A DNA stretch of 64,000 bases from assembly GCA_024803745.1 (NCBI GenBank), contig JANJXV010000099.1:1364001-1428000 (forward strand). Direction: 5' to 3'. This DNA is from Megascapheus bottae (lineage: Eukaryota > Chordata > Mammalia > Rodentia > Geomyidae). The stretch's first letter is position 1. Each line of letters starts with the position of its first letter. The notes under the pieces were generated by a model, which made no database searches, had not been told where the DNA came from, and worked only from the letters and a program-made list of their open reading frames with translations. The translations under genes were made by a program, and so were the position numbers. Below, piece by piece: positions 21,001 through 32,892 of this stretch.

Positions 21001-21861
21001 AATAAGGACCAAGAATCACAACAAATCAGAGAAAGGCTGGATAAGTGGGACTGCATTAAACTGCAGAGCTTTTGTATGGCAACGGATATAGCTAGTAAAC
21101 TAATCAGGAAGCCTACAGAGTGGGAGATGATCTTCACCACCCAAACAACGATACAAGGCCTCATATCTAAAATATATCAACAACTCAAAAAATTGAATCA
21201 CTCCAAAACTAACCTCCAAAGTAACACCCATCCCATTACAAAATGGGCCAAAGAATTAAAGAGAGTCTTCTCTGAAGAAGAAACAAAAATGGCCTATAGA
21301 CACATGAAGAAATGCTCAACATCTCTGGTCATAAAAGAAATGCAAATCAAAACAAGTCTAAGATTCCACCTAACTCCAGTTAGAATGGCCAGGATCAGGA
21401 AAACGAATGACAACAGATGCTGGAGGGGATGTAGTCAGGAGGGATCACTACTACACTGTTGGTGGGAGTGCAAACTCGTTCAACCACTATAAAAAGCAGT
21501 GCGGCAGTGCCTCAAAACGCTAAACATACAACTCCCCTATGACCCAGCAATTCTAGTACTTGGCATTTACCCAACAATCCAGAAACAAGGGCATACTAAA
21601 CCCACTAGCACAACAATGGTCATTGCAGCACTATTCACCATAGCAAAGATATGGAACCAACCCAGATGTCCCTCAGTTGATGAGTCGATCAACAACTTGT
21701 GGTATTTGTACACAATGGAATTCTATGCTGCTGTCAGAAAGAATGACATCGCCCCATTTGTTAGGAAATGGAAAGACTTAGAACAAATCATATTAAGTGA
21801 AGTAAGCCAGACTCAAAGGAACTTAGGCTCAGTGGTTTCCCTCATTCATCATAATCAGTAG
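18032..21861 (+). pseudogene. L1 ORF2 remnant, unit 1
   Basis: ORF2p supplies the nicking endonuclease and reverse transcriptase. From the ATG the frame reads the endonuclease start (LTLNINGL) and stops at TGA, codon 40 (18,149-18,151). The endonuclease continues in another frame (18,078-18,425, then 18,449-18,931 after a private 1-base loss near 18,380), with GEFNTPLS, SKIDHIL and SDHKGIKLEL boxes. The N-terminal reverse transcriptase (19,111-19,542) ends at a TGA. The active site is FADD at ~20,114-20,125, just after a private TAA at 20,095-20,097. The thumb frame (20,125-20,679) ends at a TGA replacing Trp, shared with units 2 and 6. The Cys-rich C-terminal part (20,818-21,492; 21,499-21,861) has a private TAA (TGG to TAA) near 21,490. 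Confidence 0.9.
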
Positions 21862-22114
21862 AAACCTTGGGCTCTACTAGCAGAGATTGTGAATAGAGCA
21901 AAAGGCCATATATAAGGCCATATAATGTGAAGCTAATTGAAAGGACCTCCAGGATATTGACACAAAAGCCATATAATGAATGATTGTTGTCCTTAATGTA
22001 CTATGTTGTCTCTCATCTCGCTTGCTGTCCCTTGGTTATGCCATATTGGTATAGTATCTCACTTTGTTATCTGATATATTGAATTTATTTGTATTTGGAT
22101 ATTTGAAATTTGAT

Positions 22115-22169
22115 AGGGAAGGGGGGAAAACCAAGACGGGTGGGGGGTGTGGGGTTGGAGGGAAATGGG
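22115..22169 (+). other. G-rich 3' UTR tract, unit 1
   Basis: Same arrangement of G runs as in unit 0, without changes in the runs. Confidence 0.7.
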
Positions 22170-22290
22170 TTCCAAGACATGTGAAAGGGTATCAATGTAT
22201 GTGAATTAATGCACCTTCTATCTGGCAAATATCATCTAACCCTTTTACTAATTAAAATAAAAAAATGAAAAAAAAAGAAAGTTGTAGTGT

Positions 22291-22620
22291 GTGGGGAGGA
22301 TGATTGGGTCAAATACATTTCTTCTTAGAAATTTACCTCATCTGGTTGCCCTGGATTTTCCTGGCCTTCTTCTTAGAGAAAGTTCTGTTATACTGGATTT
22401 GTGGCTTGGCAATGATCTAGCATGTACATCTTCGAGTAAGACATCCACAACTTCCATGCCTGAGACTCGAGTTTCCTGACCTTTGGCAACAGCACAGCAA
22501 CACCTTTCTTCCTCCTGAGCCACAGGCCAAGTGAGCTGGCTTGAGTTGGTTGTTAGTTACAGTGGCTTGGTTTCCAGGGTTCCATATTCTGTTCCATTGT
22601 GAGGGAGGCAGGGTCACCTT
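22291..22620 (-). pseudogene. RalGDS-like N-terminal exon copy, unit 2
   Basis: The candidate start codon is changed to GTG (the + strand reads 'cagcaacacc' at ~22,496-22,505). The 66-codon frame over this block (22,417-22,617) is otherwise as in unit 1. Confidence 0.38.
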
Positions 22621-22913
22621 TCAGGGCCCAATGACCAAAGATCCTTGCTCACAAAAGACCTCACCAAAGACATACTGGAGGCTGAATCTCCCCTCCAGTC
22701 TCACAATATACATGTGGATGTAGTATACAGCACACCTTATTTGTCCTATCCCAATGTCTTCCACTAGGCCCAACTACCAGTCTGGTCTCAGGCTCAAGGA
22801 GCCTTTCTTAGGTAAGATCCAAACTTAAGGGTCAATATTGCCCTCATCCTTTACAAAACATTTGCTTCACAGTGCCTTCTCTGCCTGCATTTTGCCCCTT
22901 GTCGAATTTTTTT

Positions 22914-23094
22914 TGTTTTTGCTATTCTTGGGACTTGACCTCAGAGTGTGAACATTGTTCTTGGGCTTTCTTTAGGCTTTAGCTGTCCCACCGAGCCACA
23001 GCACCACTTGCAGCGTTTTCTATGTATGTGGTAATGAGGAATCAAACCTGAGGCTTACTGCTTGGTAGCCAAGGACTCTCCCACTAGGTCAAAC
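22914..23094 (-). mobile_element. SINE, reverse orientation, unit 2
   Basis: As in unit 1, with 'ctattcttggg' in place of 'ctagtcttggg'. Confidence 0.88.
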
Positions 23095-23303
23095 ACACAG
23101 GGCATCTTGCACATATTTTTGACGTCAATCTACTAGGATATTATTAGGTTTCTGTATCCTAATCAATTTTTTCCTGATGATTAGCTTTGCTGTCATGTGT
23201 GAAAAATGCAAGAGGGAAAAACACAGAAGAATTAGTGAAATTAAAAAAAAAGCATTAGACACAGTTAAGTGTTCATTCTTTGTAGGAGAAAGGATATTTG
23301 TAT

Positions 23304-23305
<2 letters not shown>

Positions 23306-23352
<47 letters not shown>

Positions 23353-23353
23353 C
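23306..23353 (+). repeat. (GAT)n microsatellite, unit 2: 15 GAT + GAC
   Basis: Fifteen pure GAT triplets and one GAC. In the frame starting at 23,177 it would read as sixteen Asp, but that frame spans SINE sequence and is not a gene. Confidence 0.95.
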
Positions 23354-23371
23354 TTTATAATTACTATGTCA

Positions 23372-23579
23372 GGGTTGAGAGTTTGGCATAGTGGTAGAGT
23401 GCTTGCCTAGCATCCATGAAGATCTGGGTTTGATTGCTCAGTACCACATAGATAGAAAATCTAGATGTGGCACTGTGGCTCAAGTGGCAGAGGGCTAGAC
23501 TTGAGAAAACCCGAGGACAGTGCTCAGGCCCTGAATTCAAGCCCCAAGACTGGCAGAAAGATAAAAGAAAATAAAAATG
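23372..23579 (+). mobile_element. SINE, forward orientation, unit 2
   Basis: Both arms present; right arm with 'aaacccgaggacagtgctc'. Confidence 0.9.
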
Positions 23580-24240
23580 CTTTTTACAAGCTAATTCACT
23601 CACAGCATTTGCTTCTGAAATCTTCGCTTCTGCATCTTGTGAAATACCCCTTTCCCTCAACGTAGACAAGAAAATCAGATCCATCCCATGGTCCACTGTG
23701 AGGCCACTGGTTGGGCTAAGAGCTAGTCGTGCAGCAACACATAAGTTTTATTCTAATACTTTCCAAACTTTGTACTCAAATATGCTACCTACTTACCAAC
23801 GTATGTCAGTTATCCTTATGCTATATCTTTTCTTCATTACTACAATTATCTTACACTCCTACGTTAATCCTTTTGCACCTCCCCTGACCTCTCTCATTCT
23901 TTTTTTCTATCTCTGGACCTCTGCTCGTCTTTCAACCCTTATACTGCACGGATCTACACTTGATGGCTGTTGAGCAATATTGTATATGTAGGTGGTTAAT
24001 TATTCTCTAGGCTCAGAGGGACTTAAAGACAATAGAGACTGGATTGAGAGGCTTATTGTTTTGGGTATAAATAGCTTACCAGTGGTTGTATTAGGGTGGT
24101 CTGTAAGTGCACAAAAAGTAAGAGTGATAATACCAATCAAAACTTGTGAACATCTAGTGTCTGCTAGCGACAGAGGTCTAGGTTGGTTATATCTGAAAAA
24201 CTATAATCGTATTTAGTAGTAATCTTGCTCCCATTTTCAA

Positions 24241-25423
24241 ATGGGCAGAAGAAGAAACGCAAGAAAAATGTCAAATCAAGAAACAACATCCCCCACCCAA
24301 TGTAAACAAACAATGGAAGAGTCACTGGCAATCCTAGAGGAGAGTCTTCCAATTGCTACACAAATGCAATTGATAAACATCATTAATGAAAAATGTGAAA
24401 ATATAAAGAAAGAGATAATGGAGGAAGCCATACAGGAACAAGAGGAAAGCAAAAACAAGGTGATAAGTGAAAAAGAAGAAGCCATAAAGGAGGCCATAAT
24501 AAAGGTTTTTCAAAGAAAGATGGATGAATTCAAAGAATCCACAAATAAAAGCGTGACCAAACTCCAGCAAATGTCCAAAGAAAATAAAGCTACTGAGCTA
24601 ACCACTCAAAAGGAAATCAAGGAGATAAAGAAATCCATACATGATTTAAACAAGGGATGCAAGGCATCAAAAGTGAGCAATTAGAAGCAAGGGAGATGAA
24701 AAATAAAGTAGATAGCTTTGATAGCAGGTTAGACATTGCAGAGGAGAGAATTTCCGTGGCTGAAGATAATTTAGGTATTATAAAGAACAGAAAATGAGTC
24801 AATCCAAATCTAGATAATATGAGAGAGCGCTTCAGGAGGTCCAAGATACAATTAGGAAGCCTAATTTAAGGCTAGGTGGTATTGAGGAGGGCGTGGAGAA
24901 AGAGGTCAATGGTATTGGAAATATACTTCAGGGAATCATCTCAGAGAATTTCCCAAATATCCAGAAGGGCAGGCCCATCCAGATACGAGAAGCTTTTAGA
25001 ACCCCAAACAGACCTGACCAGAAAAGAACATCCCACCGCCACCTTGTGATCCGAACTGGATCAATAGAAACGAAAGGAAAGATCCTAAAGGCAGCCAGGG
25101 AAAAGGGATCAGTAACCTACAAAGGCAAACCAATCAGAATAACCCCAGATTTCTCAGCAGAGACCATGCAAGCACGAAGTGACTGGAAGCATATATGTCA
25201 TGCCCTTATATCAAATAACTACCAACCAAGAATACTGTAGCCAGCTAAGCTCTCATTCATAACTGAGGGAAAAATAAAAACATTCCATTCCAGGGAAAAG
25301 CTGCAACAATATGTCGAAACAAAACCAACACTACAGAGAATTCTCAAAGATGCTCTATACATAGAAAACCAAAATAAATGCAATATAGGGAAAGAAATGG
25401 CACCTAAACAGCATACCATCTAA
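24241..25423 (+). pseudogene. L1 ORF1 remnant, unit 2
   Basis: A private 1-base loss in 'gatttaaacaaggg' (near 24,648) ends the coiled-coil frame at 24,684 (147 codons). The bases then still reach the shared ATGA junction near 24,794. The RNA-binding frame is stopped almost at once by a private TAA ('ctagataatat') and is open again only from 24,893 to 25,240, ending at the shared TAG. The C-terminal remainder runs to a TAA at 25,421-25,423. Confidence 0.9.
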
Positions 25424-25471
25424 GGACCACAAGAACTGTCAAGACACAGGCCCTACTAAAAGCTTTTAAAA

Positions 25472-28400
25472 ATGCTAGGAACTAATAAATATCTCTCAAT
25501 CCTAACTCTCAACATCAATGGACTTAACTCTCCAATTAAACGGCATAGGTTGTCTAGTTGGATCAAAAAGCAAGAGCCATCGTTCTGCTGACTTCGAGAG
25601 ACACATCTTACCCAAAAACAATCATCTTTTGAAAGGGAGAGGTTGGAATAAACTCTATCAAGCTAACTGCCCCCATAAACAGGCTATAGTTGCCATCCTC
25701 ATATCAGATACAATAGACTTCAAACTAAAATTAGTAAGAAAAGACAAAGAAGGTTACTACATACTACTAAAGGGATCTTTCCTCCCGGAAGACATAACAA
25801 TCCTAAATATTTACACACCCAATCCCGGAGCTCCAAACTTCATCAAGCAAACTTTACTTACACTGAAACCATACATAGATCGAAACACAGTGATTGTTGG
25901 TGAGTTTAACACACCACTCTCACCTATGGACAGATCAACAAGGCAAAAACTCAACAGAGAAACCTTAGAACTGAACAACTATATAGACCAACAAGATCTA
26001 ACAGACATCTGCAGAATATTCCATCCAGTAACACCACAATATACGTTTTTCTCAGCAGCACATGGAACATTTTCCAAAATAGACCACATCTTAGGCCATA
26101 AAGCAAACCTGGACAGATTCAGAAACACTGAAATTATTCCATGCACACTCTCAGACCATGAAGGCATCAAATTGGAGCTGAACACACATCTCCACCAAAG
26201 AAAACCCTGTAACTCATGGAGACTGAACCACACATTGTTGAATCAAAAACAATGGGTAATCGAAGAGATCAGAACAGATATCCAACTGTTTATGAAATTT
26301 AACAATAAGGAGCACACAAATATCAACACCTTAGGGACACAACAAAGGCAGTACTCAGAGGAAAATTTATAGCGCGGAGTGCCTACAACAGCAAGTTGGA
26401 AAAATGGCAAACCAACTAGTTAATGTCTCACCTTAACCTCCTGGAAAAAGAGCAACAAACCAACCCTAAACCCATTAGGAGAAAGCAAATTATTAAAATC
26501 AAAGCAGAATTAAATGATTTGGAATAAAAAAACTATAGAAAGAATCAACAAAACAAGGAGTTGGTTCTTGAAAGAATTAACAAAATTGACAAGCCCTTAG
26601 CAAATCTTACCAAAAAAAGAAGAGAGCATATCGAAATAAACAAAATCGCAGATGAAAATGGTAATATCACGACAGAAATTACCAAGATCCAGAATATCAT
26701 GAGGGAATACTTCTCAAACCTTTACGCCAACAAATTTGAGAATCTAGAGAAATGGATGAATTCCTAGACAATATTAACATACACACACTGAACCAAGAAG
26801 AGCTAACCCAACTCAACAGGCCTATTTCAAGCTCTGAAATAGAAATGGAAATTAGACAACTTCCACTTAAAAAGAGCCCAGGGCCAGATGGATTCACAGC
26901 TGAATTCTATAAGGTCTTCAAAGCAGAGCTCACACCAATACTCCTCAAGCTCTTCAACGAAATTGAAAATGAAGGTTCTTTACTAAACTGATTCTGTGAA
27001 GCCAGCATATCCCTCATCCCCAAACCAGACAGAGATTCATCAAAGAAAGAGACCTATAGACCCATTTCTTTGATGAACATCGATGCAAAACTTCTCAACA
27101 AAATACTGGCCAACAGTCTACAACAACTCATCAAAAAATATACACTATGATCAAACTGGATTCATCACAGGGAGGCAAAGCTGGTTCAACATACACAAAT
27201 CAATTAATATAATTCAACACATCAACAGGAGCAGGGATAACATCACATGATTGTCTCAATAGATGCGGAAAAGGCATTTGACAAGATCCAAAACCCCTTT
27301 ATGTTAAAAGATGTGGAGAAACTAGGAATCCATGGAACATTTCTCAATGTAATAAAGGCTGTGTATGAGAAACCCACTGCTAGTATTATACATAATGGTG
27401 AAAATCTAAAGCCATTCCCTCTAAAATCAGGAACGAGACAAGGATGCCCACTCTCTCCACTCCTTTTTAACATAGTACTAGAATTCCTAGGCAGTGCAAT
27501 ATGGCAAGAAGCAAGCATAAAGGGGATCCAAGTAGGGAAAGAGGACATAAAACTATCCCTCTTTGCAGATGACATGATTCTGTATTTAAAGAATCCTATA
27601 GACTCTACTCCCAAGCTCCTTGAGCTGATTCAAAGCTTTGGAAGGGTAACAGGACATAAAATCAACCCTCACAAATCAACTGCCTTACTTTACGCCAACA
27701 CTGAAAGGAACGAGGCAATAATCAGGAAAGAAAATCCTTTCACAATAGCCTCAAAGAAAATAAAGTACCTAGCAATTAGCTTAACTAAGATTGTAAAGGA
27801 CCGTTTAGATGAAAACTTTAAAACCCTAAAAAAAGAAATTAAAGCAGAACTAAGGAAATGGAAAAACCTCCCATGCTCCTGGATTGGAAGAATCAACATT
27901 GTGAAAATGACAATCTTGCCAAGGGCTATCTACAAATTCAATGTAATACCCATCAACATCCCAATGTCATTCTTTGAAGACATAGAAGAGGCAATTCAAA
28001 ATTTCATATGGAATAATAAAAGACCCCGTATAGCAAAAACACTTCTTAGCATAAAGAACAGCGCTGGAGTAATTTCAATTCCAAACTTAAGACTCTATTA
28101 CAGAGCTATAATTCTCAAAACAGCTTGATACTGGCACAAGAACAGGCCTGAAGTCCAATGGAGTAGAACTGCGGACCCAGATATTAAACCACAGACCTAT
28201 GGCCACCTAATCTTTGACCAGGGAGCCAAAAAAATAGAATGGAAGAAAGATAGCCTCTTCAACAAGTTGTGCTGGCAGAACTGGTTAAACACCTGCAGAA
28301 AACTAAAGTTGGATCCTTCTTTGTCCCCTTGCACTAGAATTAACTCCAAATGGATCAAAGACGTGGAGGTAAAAGCTGACACACTGAAAAGTTTACAGGA

Positions 28401-29309
28401 AGGAATAGGAGATACACTAGGCCTCCTTGGTACAGGTCGACACTTTCTTAATAAGGACCAAGAATCACAACAAATCAGAGAAAGGCTGGATAAGTGGGAC
28501 TGCATTAAACTGCAGAGCTTTTGTATGGCAACGGATATAGCTAGTAAACTAATCAGGAAGCCTACAGAGTGGGAGAAGATCTTCACCTCCCAAACAACGG
28601 AACAAGGCCTCATATCTAAAATATATCAACAACTCAAAAAATTGAATCACTCCAAAACTAACCTCCAAAGTAACACCCATCCCATTACAAAATGGGCCAA
28701 AGACTTAAAGAGAGTCTTCTCTGAAGAAGAAACAAAAATGGCCTATAGACACATGAAGAAATGCTCAACATCTCTGGTCATAAAAGAAATGCAAATCAAA
28801 ACAAGTCTAAGATTCCACCTAACTCCAGTTAGAATGGCCAGGATCAGGAAAACGAATGATAACAGATGCTGGAGGGGATGTGCCCAGGAGGGATCACTAC
28901 TACACTGTTGGTGGGAGTGCAAACTCGTTCAACCACTATGGAAAGCAGTGCGGCAGTGCCTCAAAACGCTAAACATACAACTCCCCTATGACCCAGCAAT
29001 TCCACTACTTGGCATTTACCCAACAATCCAGAAACAAGGGCATATTAACAAATTAGCACAACAATGTTCATTGCAGCACTATTCACCATAGCAAAGATAT
29101 GGAACCAACCCAGATGTCCCTCAGTTGATGAGTGGATCAACAAGTTGTGGTATTTGTACACTATGGAATTCTAAGCTGCTGTCAGAAAGAATGACATCGC
29201 CCCATTTGTTAGGAAATGGAAAGCCTTAGAACAAATCATATTAAGTGAAGTAAGCCAGACTCAAAGTAACTTAGGCTCATTGGTTTCCCTCATTCGTCAT
29301 AATCAGTAG
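25472..29309 (+). pseudogene. L1 ORF2 remnant, unit 2
   Basis: Starts ATG CTA (ATG GTA elsewhere; also CTA in unit 7). Endonuclease 25,518-26,372 is one open frame of 284 codons after the shared early lesions. The next frame is cut by a 1-base loss ('ctagagaaatgg', ~26,747), shared with unit 7. Reverse transcriptase 26,752-26,991 (shared TGA), then 27,247-28,128 with FADD, ended by the Trp-to-TGA change at 28,126-28,128. C-terminal part 28,267-29,091 with the Cys/His cluster, then changes near 29,045-29,055 shift the frame. Confidence 0.9.
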
Positions 29310-29562
29310 AAACCTTGGGCTCTACTAGCAGAGATTGTCAATAGAGCAAAAGGCCATATATAAGGCCATATAATGTGAAGCTAATTGAAAGGACCTCCAG
29401 GATATTGACACAAAAGCCATATAATGAATGATTGTTGTCCTTAATGTACTATGTTGTCTCTCATCTCGCTTGCTGTCCCTTGGTTATGCCATATTGGTAG
29501 AGTATCTCACTTTGTTATCTGATATATTGAATTTATTTGTATTTGGATATTTGAAATTTGAT

Positions 29563-29617
29563 AGGGAAGGGGGGGAAACCATGACAGGTGGGGGGTGTGG
29601 AGTTGGAGGGAAATGGG
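29563..29617 (+). other. G-rich 3' UTR tract, unit 2 (weakened)
   Basis: Two of the G runs are interrupted ('gacaggtgggg' and 'gtgtggagttgg'), though four runs of three or more remain. Confidence 0.6.
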
Positions 29618-29738
29618 TACCAAGACATGTGAAAGGGTATCAATGTATGTGAATTAATGCACCTTCTATCTGGCAAATATCATCTAACCCTTTTACTAAT
29701 TACAATAAAAAAATGGAAAAAAAAGAAAGTTGTAGTGT

Positions 29739-30070
29739 GTGGGGAGGATGATGGGGTCAAATACATTTCTTCTTAGAAATTTACCTCATCTGGTTGCCCT
29801 GGATTTTCCTGGCCTTCTTCTTAGAGAAAGTTCTGTTATACTGGATTTGTGGCTTGGCAATGATCTAGCATGTACATCTTCGAGTAAGACATCCACAACT
29901 TCCATGCCTGAGACTCGAGTTTCCTGACCTTTGGCAACAGCACAGCAACACCTTTCTTCCTCCTGAGCCACAGGCCAAGTGAGCTGGCTTGAGCTGATTG
30001 TTAGTTCCAGTGGCTTGGTTACCAGAGATTCATATTCTGTTCCATTGTGAGGGAGGCAGGGTCACCTTTC
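29739..30070 (-). pseudogene. RalGDS-like N-terminal exon copy, unit 3
   Basis: The start codon is GTG as in unit 2, and a private change near 30,030 stops the frame that elsewhere begins MTLPPSQW. The 61-codon alternative frame (29,786-29,971) remains. Confidence 0.38.
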
Positions 30071-30350
30071 AGGGCCCAATGACCAAAGATCCTTGCTCAC
30101 AAAAGACCTCACCAAAGACATACTGGAGCCTGAATCTCTCCTCCAGTCTCACAATATACATGTGGATGTAGTATACAGCACACCTTATTTGTCCAATCCC
30201 AATGTCTTCCACTAGGCCCAACTACCAGTCTGGTCTCTGGCTCAAGGAGCCTTTCTTAGGTAAGATCCAAACTTAAGGGTCAATATTGCCCTCATCCTTT
30301 ACAAAACATTTGCTTCACAGTGCGTTCTCTGCCTGCATTTTGCCCTTGTC

Positions 30351-30541
30351 GAATTTTTTTTTGTTTTTGCTAGTCTTGGGACTTGACCTCAGAGTGTGAA
30401 CATGGTTCTTGGGCTTTCTTTAGGCTTTAGCTGTCCCACCGAGCCACAGCACCACTTGCAGCGTTTTCTATGTATGTGGTAATGAGGAATCAAACCTGAG
30501 GCTTACTGCTTGGTAGCCAAGGACTCTCCCACTAGGTCAAA
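30351..30541 (-). mobile_element. SINE, reverse orientation, unit 3
   Basis: Both arms present; 'gtgaacatggttcttggg' variant shared with unit 7. Confidence 0.88.
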
Positions 30542-30753
30542 CACACAGGGCATCTTGCACATATTTTTGACGTCAATCTACTAGGATATTATTAGGTTTC
30601 TGTATCCTAATCAATTTTTTCCTGATGATTAGCTTTGCGGTCATGTGTAAAAAATGCAAGAGGGAAAAACACAGAAGAATTAGTGATATTAAAAAAAAAG
30701 CATTAGACACAGTTAAGTGTTCATTCTTTGTAGGAGAAAGGATATTTGGATAT

Positions 30754-30774
30754 GATGATGATGATGATGATGAC
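30754..30774 (+). repeat. (GAT)n microsatellite, unit 3: 6 GAT + GAC
   Basis: Six GAT and one GAC, followed by the private 'attaaaatta' variant. Confidence 0.95.
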
Positions 30775-30792
30775 ATTAAAATTACTATGTCA

Positions 30793-31000
30793 CGGTTGAG
30801 AGTTTGGCATATTGGTAGAGTGCTTGCCTAGCATCCATGAAGATCTGGGTTTGATTGCTCAGTACCACATAGATAGAAAATCTAGATGTGGCACTGTGGC
30901 TCAAGTGGCAGAGGGCTAGACTTGAGAAAACCCGAGGACAGTGCTCAGGCCCTGAATTCAAGCCCCAATACTGGCAGAAAGATAAAAGAAAATAAAAATG
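30793..31000 (+). mobile_element. SINE, forward orientation, unit 3
   Basis: Both arms present; private changes 'catattggtagag' and 'ccaatactggcag'. Confidence 0.9.
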
Positions 31001-31660
31001 CTTTTTACGAGCTAATTCACTCACAGCATTTGCTTCTGAAATCTTCGCTTCTGCATCTTGTGAAATACCCCTTTCCCTCAACGTAGACAAGAAAAACAGA
31101 TCCATCCCATGGTCCACTGTGAGGCCACTGGTTGGGCTAAGAGCTAGTTGTGCAGCAACACATAAGTTTTATTCTAATACTTTCCAAACTTTGTACTCAA
31201 ATATGCTACCTACTTACCAACTTATGTCAGTTATCCTTATGCTATAACTTTTCTTCATTACTACAATATTCTTACACTCCTACGTTAATCCTCTTACACC
31301 TCCCCTGACATCTCTCATTCTTTTTTTCTATCTCTGGTCCTCTGCTCGGCTTTCAACCCTTATACTGCACGAATCTTCACTTGATGGCTGTTGAGCAATA
31401 TTGTATATGTAGGTGGTTAATTATTCTCTAGGCTCAAGGGACTTAAAGACAATAGAGATTGGATTGAGAGGCTTATTGTTTTGGGTATAAATCGCTTATC
31501 AGTGGTTGTATTAGGCTGGTCTGTAAGTGCACAAAAAGAAAGAGTGATAATACCAATCAAAACTTGTGAACATCTAGTTTCTGCCAGCGACAGAGGTCTA
31601 GGTTGGTTATATCTGAAAAACTATAATCGTATTTAGTAGTAATCTTGCTCCCATTTTCAA

Positions 31661-32844
31661 ATGGGCAGAACAAGAAACTCAAGAAAAATGTCAAATCAAG
31701 AAACAACATCCCCCACCCAATGTAAACAGACAATGGAAGAGTCACTGGCAAACCTAGAGGTGAGTCTTCCAATTGCTACACAAATGCAATTGATAAACAT
31801 CATTAATGAAAAATGTGAAAATATAAAGAAAGAGATAATGGAGGAAGCTATACCTGAACAAGAGGAAAGCAAAAACAAGGTGATAAGTGAAAAAGAAGAA
31901 GCCATAAAGGAGGCCATAATAAAGGTTTTTCAAAGAAAGATGGATGAATTCAAAGAATCCACAAATAAAAACGTGACCAAACTCCAGCAAATGTCCAAAG
32001 AAAATAAAGCTACTGAGCTAACCACTCAAAAGGAAATCAAGGAGATAAAGAAATTCATACATGATCTAAAACAAGGGATGCAAGGCATCAAAAGTGAGCA
32101 ATTAGAAGCAAGGGAGATGAAAAATAAAGCAGATAGCTTTGATAGCAGGTTAGACATTGCAGAGGAGAGAATTTCCGTGGCTGAAGATAATTTAGGTATT
32201 ATAAAGAACAGAAAATGAGTCAATCCAAATCTAGGAAATATGAGAGAGCGCTTCAGGAGGTCCAAGATACAATTAGGAAGCCTAATTTAAGGCTAGTTGG
32301 TATTGAGGAGGGCGTGGCGAAAGAGGTCAATGGTATTGGAAATATACTTCAGGGAATCATCTCAGAGAATTTCCCAAATATCCAGAAGGGCAGGCCCATC
32401 CAGATACGAGAACCTTTTAGAACCCCAAACAGACCTGACCAGAAAAGAACATCCCACCGCCACATTGTGATCCCAACTGGATCAATAGAAACGAAGGGAA
32501 AGATCCTAAAGGCAGCCAGGGAAAAGGGATCAGTAACCTACAAAGGCAAACCAATCAGAATAACCCCAGATTTCTCAGCAGAGACCATGCAAGCACGAAG
32601 TGACTGGAAGCATATATGTCATGCCCTTATATCAAATAACTACCAACCAAGAATACTGTAGCCACCTAAGCTCTCATTCATAACTGAGGGAACAATAAAA
32701 TCATTCCATTCCAGGGAAAAGCTGCAACAATATGTCGAAACAAAACCAACACTACAGAGAATTCTCAAAGATGCTCTATAAATAGAAAACCAAAATAAAT
32801 GCAATATAGGGAAAGAAATGGCACCTAAACAGCATACCATCTAA
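31661..32844 (+). pseudogene. L1 ORF1 remnant, unit 3
   Basis: Only the array-wide lesions are present: the coiled-coil frame 31,661-32,218 (185 codons), the ATGA overlap at 32,215-32,218, and the RNA-binding frame 32,215-32,661 (148 codons) ending at the shared TAG. With units 1 and 6 it is one of the three least damaged ORF1 copies. The C-terminal remainder reaches a TAA at 32,842-32,844. Confidence 0.9.
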
Positions 32845-32892
32845 GGACCACAAGAACTGTCAAGACACAGGCCCTACTAAAAGCTTTTAAAA

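Larger units (their letters stand above)
16241..22280 (+). mobile_element. L1, unit 1: near full length, inactive
   Basis: The 5' edge is inferred from the point where homology to the 6,430-7,800 paralogue ends. About 560 bases of 5' UTR precede ORF1. The order is then split ORF1, ORF2 and a 419-base 3' UTR with an A-rich tail. I could not make out target-site duplications. The element is about 6.04 kb, a normal length for a mammalian L1 with a short 5' UTR. It carries every lesion shared by the array plus private ones listed under its ORFs. Confidence 0.92.
22281..23680 (-). repeat. Monomer flank, unit 2
   Basis: Belongs to the second flank type, shared with units 4 and 5: 'gatgattgggtc', 'ggtttccag', 'ttgtcctatcc' and a long GAT run. 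It is 30 bases longer than unit 1, mainly because of the microsatellite. Confidence 0.9.
23681..29728 (+). mobile_element. L1, unit 2: near full length, inactive
   Basis: About 6.05 kb. The 5' UTR and ORF1 carry the variants of units 4 and 5 ('agagactgg', 'cttaccag', 'aaagtaagag'). The 3' half carries a set shared with unit 6 ('catacataatgg', 'aagattgtaaagg', 'ggtcgacacttt'). Confidence 0.92.
29729..31101 (-). repeat. Monomer flank, unit 3
   Basis: Mostly the unit 1/6/7 type ('gatggggtc', 'gttaccag', short GAT run) with private changes such as 'agagattcatattctg'. Confidence 0.9.

Noticed and set aside
20748..21164. 138-codon minus-strand frame recurring in most units
   Set aside because: Shadow of the ORF2 connection region on the other strand, with no domain of its own.
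16241..22280. Endogenous retrovirus or LTR element
   Set aside because: No LTRs, protease, integrase or envelope. The order of coiled-coil ORF1, APE-like endonuclease, FADD reverse transcriptase and A-rich tail is that of L1.
23177..23410. Frame with a run of 16 Asp, looking like an acidic protein
   Set aside because: The Asp run is the GAT microsatellite and the rest is intergenic and SINE sequence. Its length follows microsatellite length.
23698..23973. 91-codon frame in the L1 5' UTR of units 2 and 7
   Set aside because: Absent from the other units through single-base changes, with low-complexity content.
24241..24290. Monomeric tandem 5' UTR repeats as in mouse L1
   Set aside because: The ~560-base 5' UTR has no internal tandem monomers.
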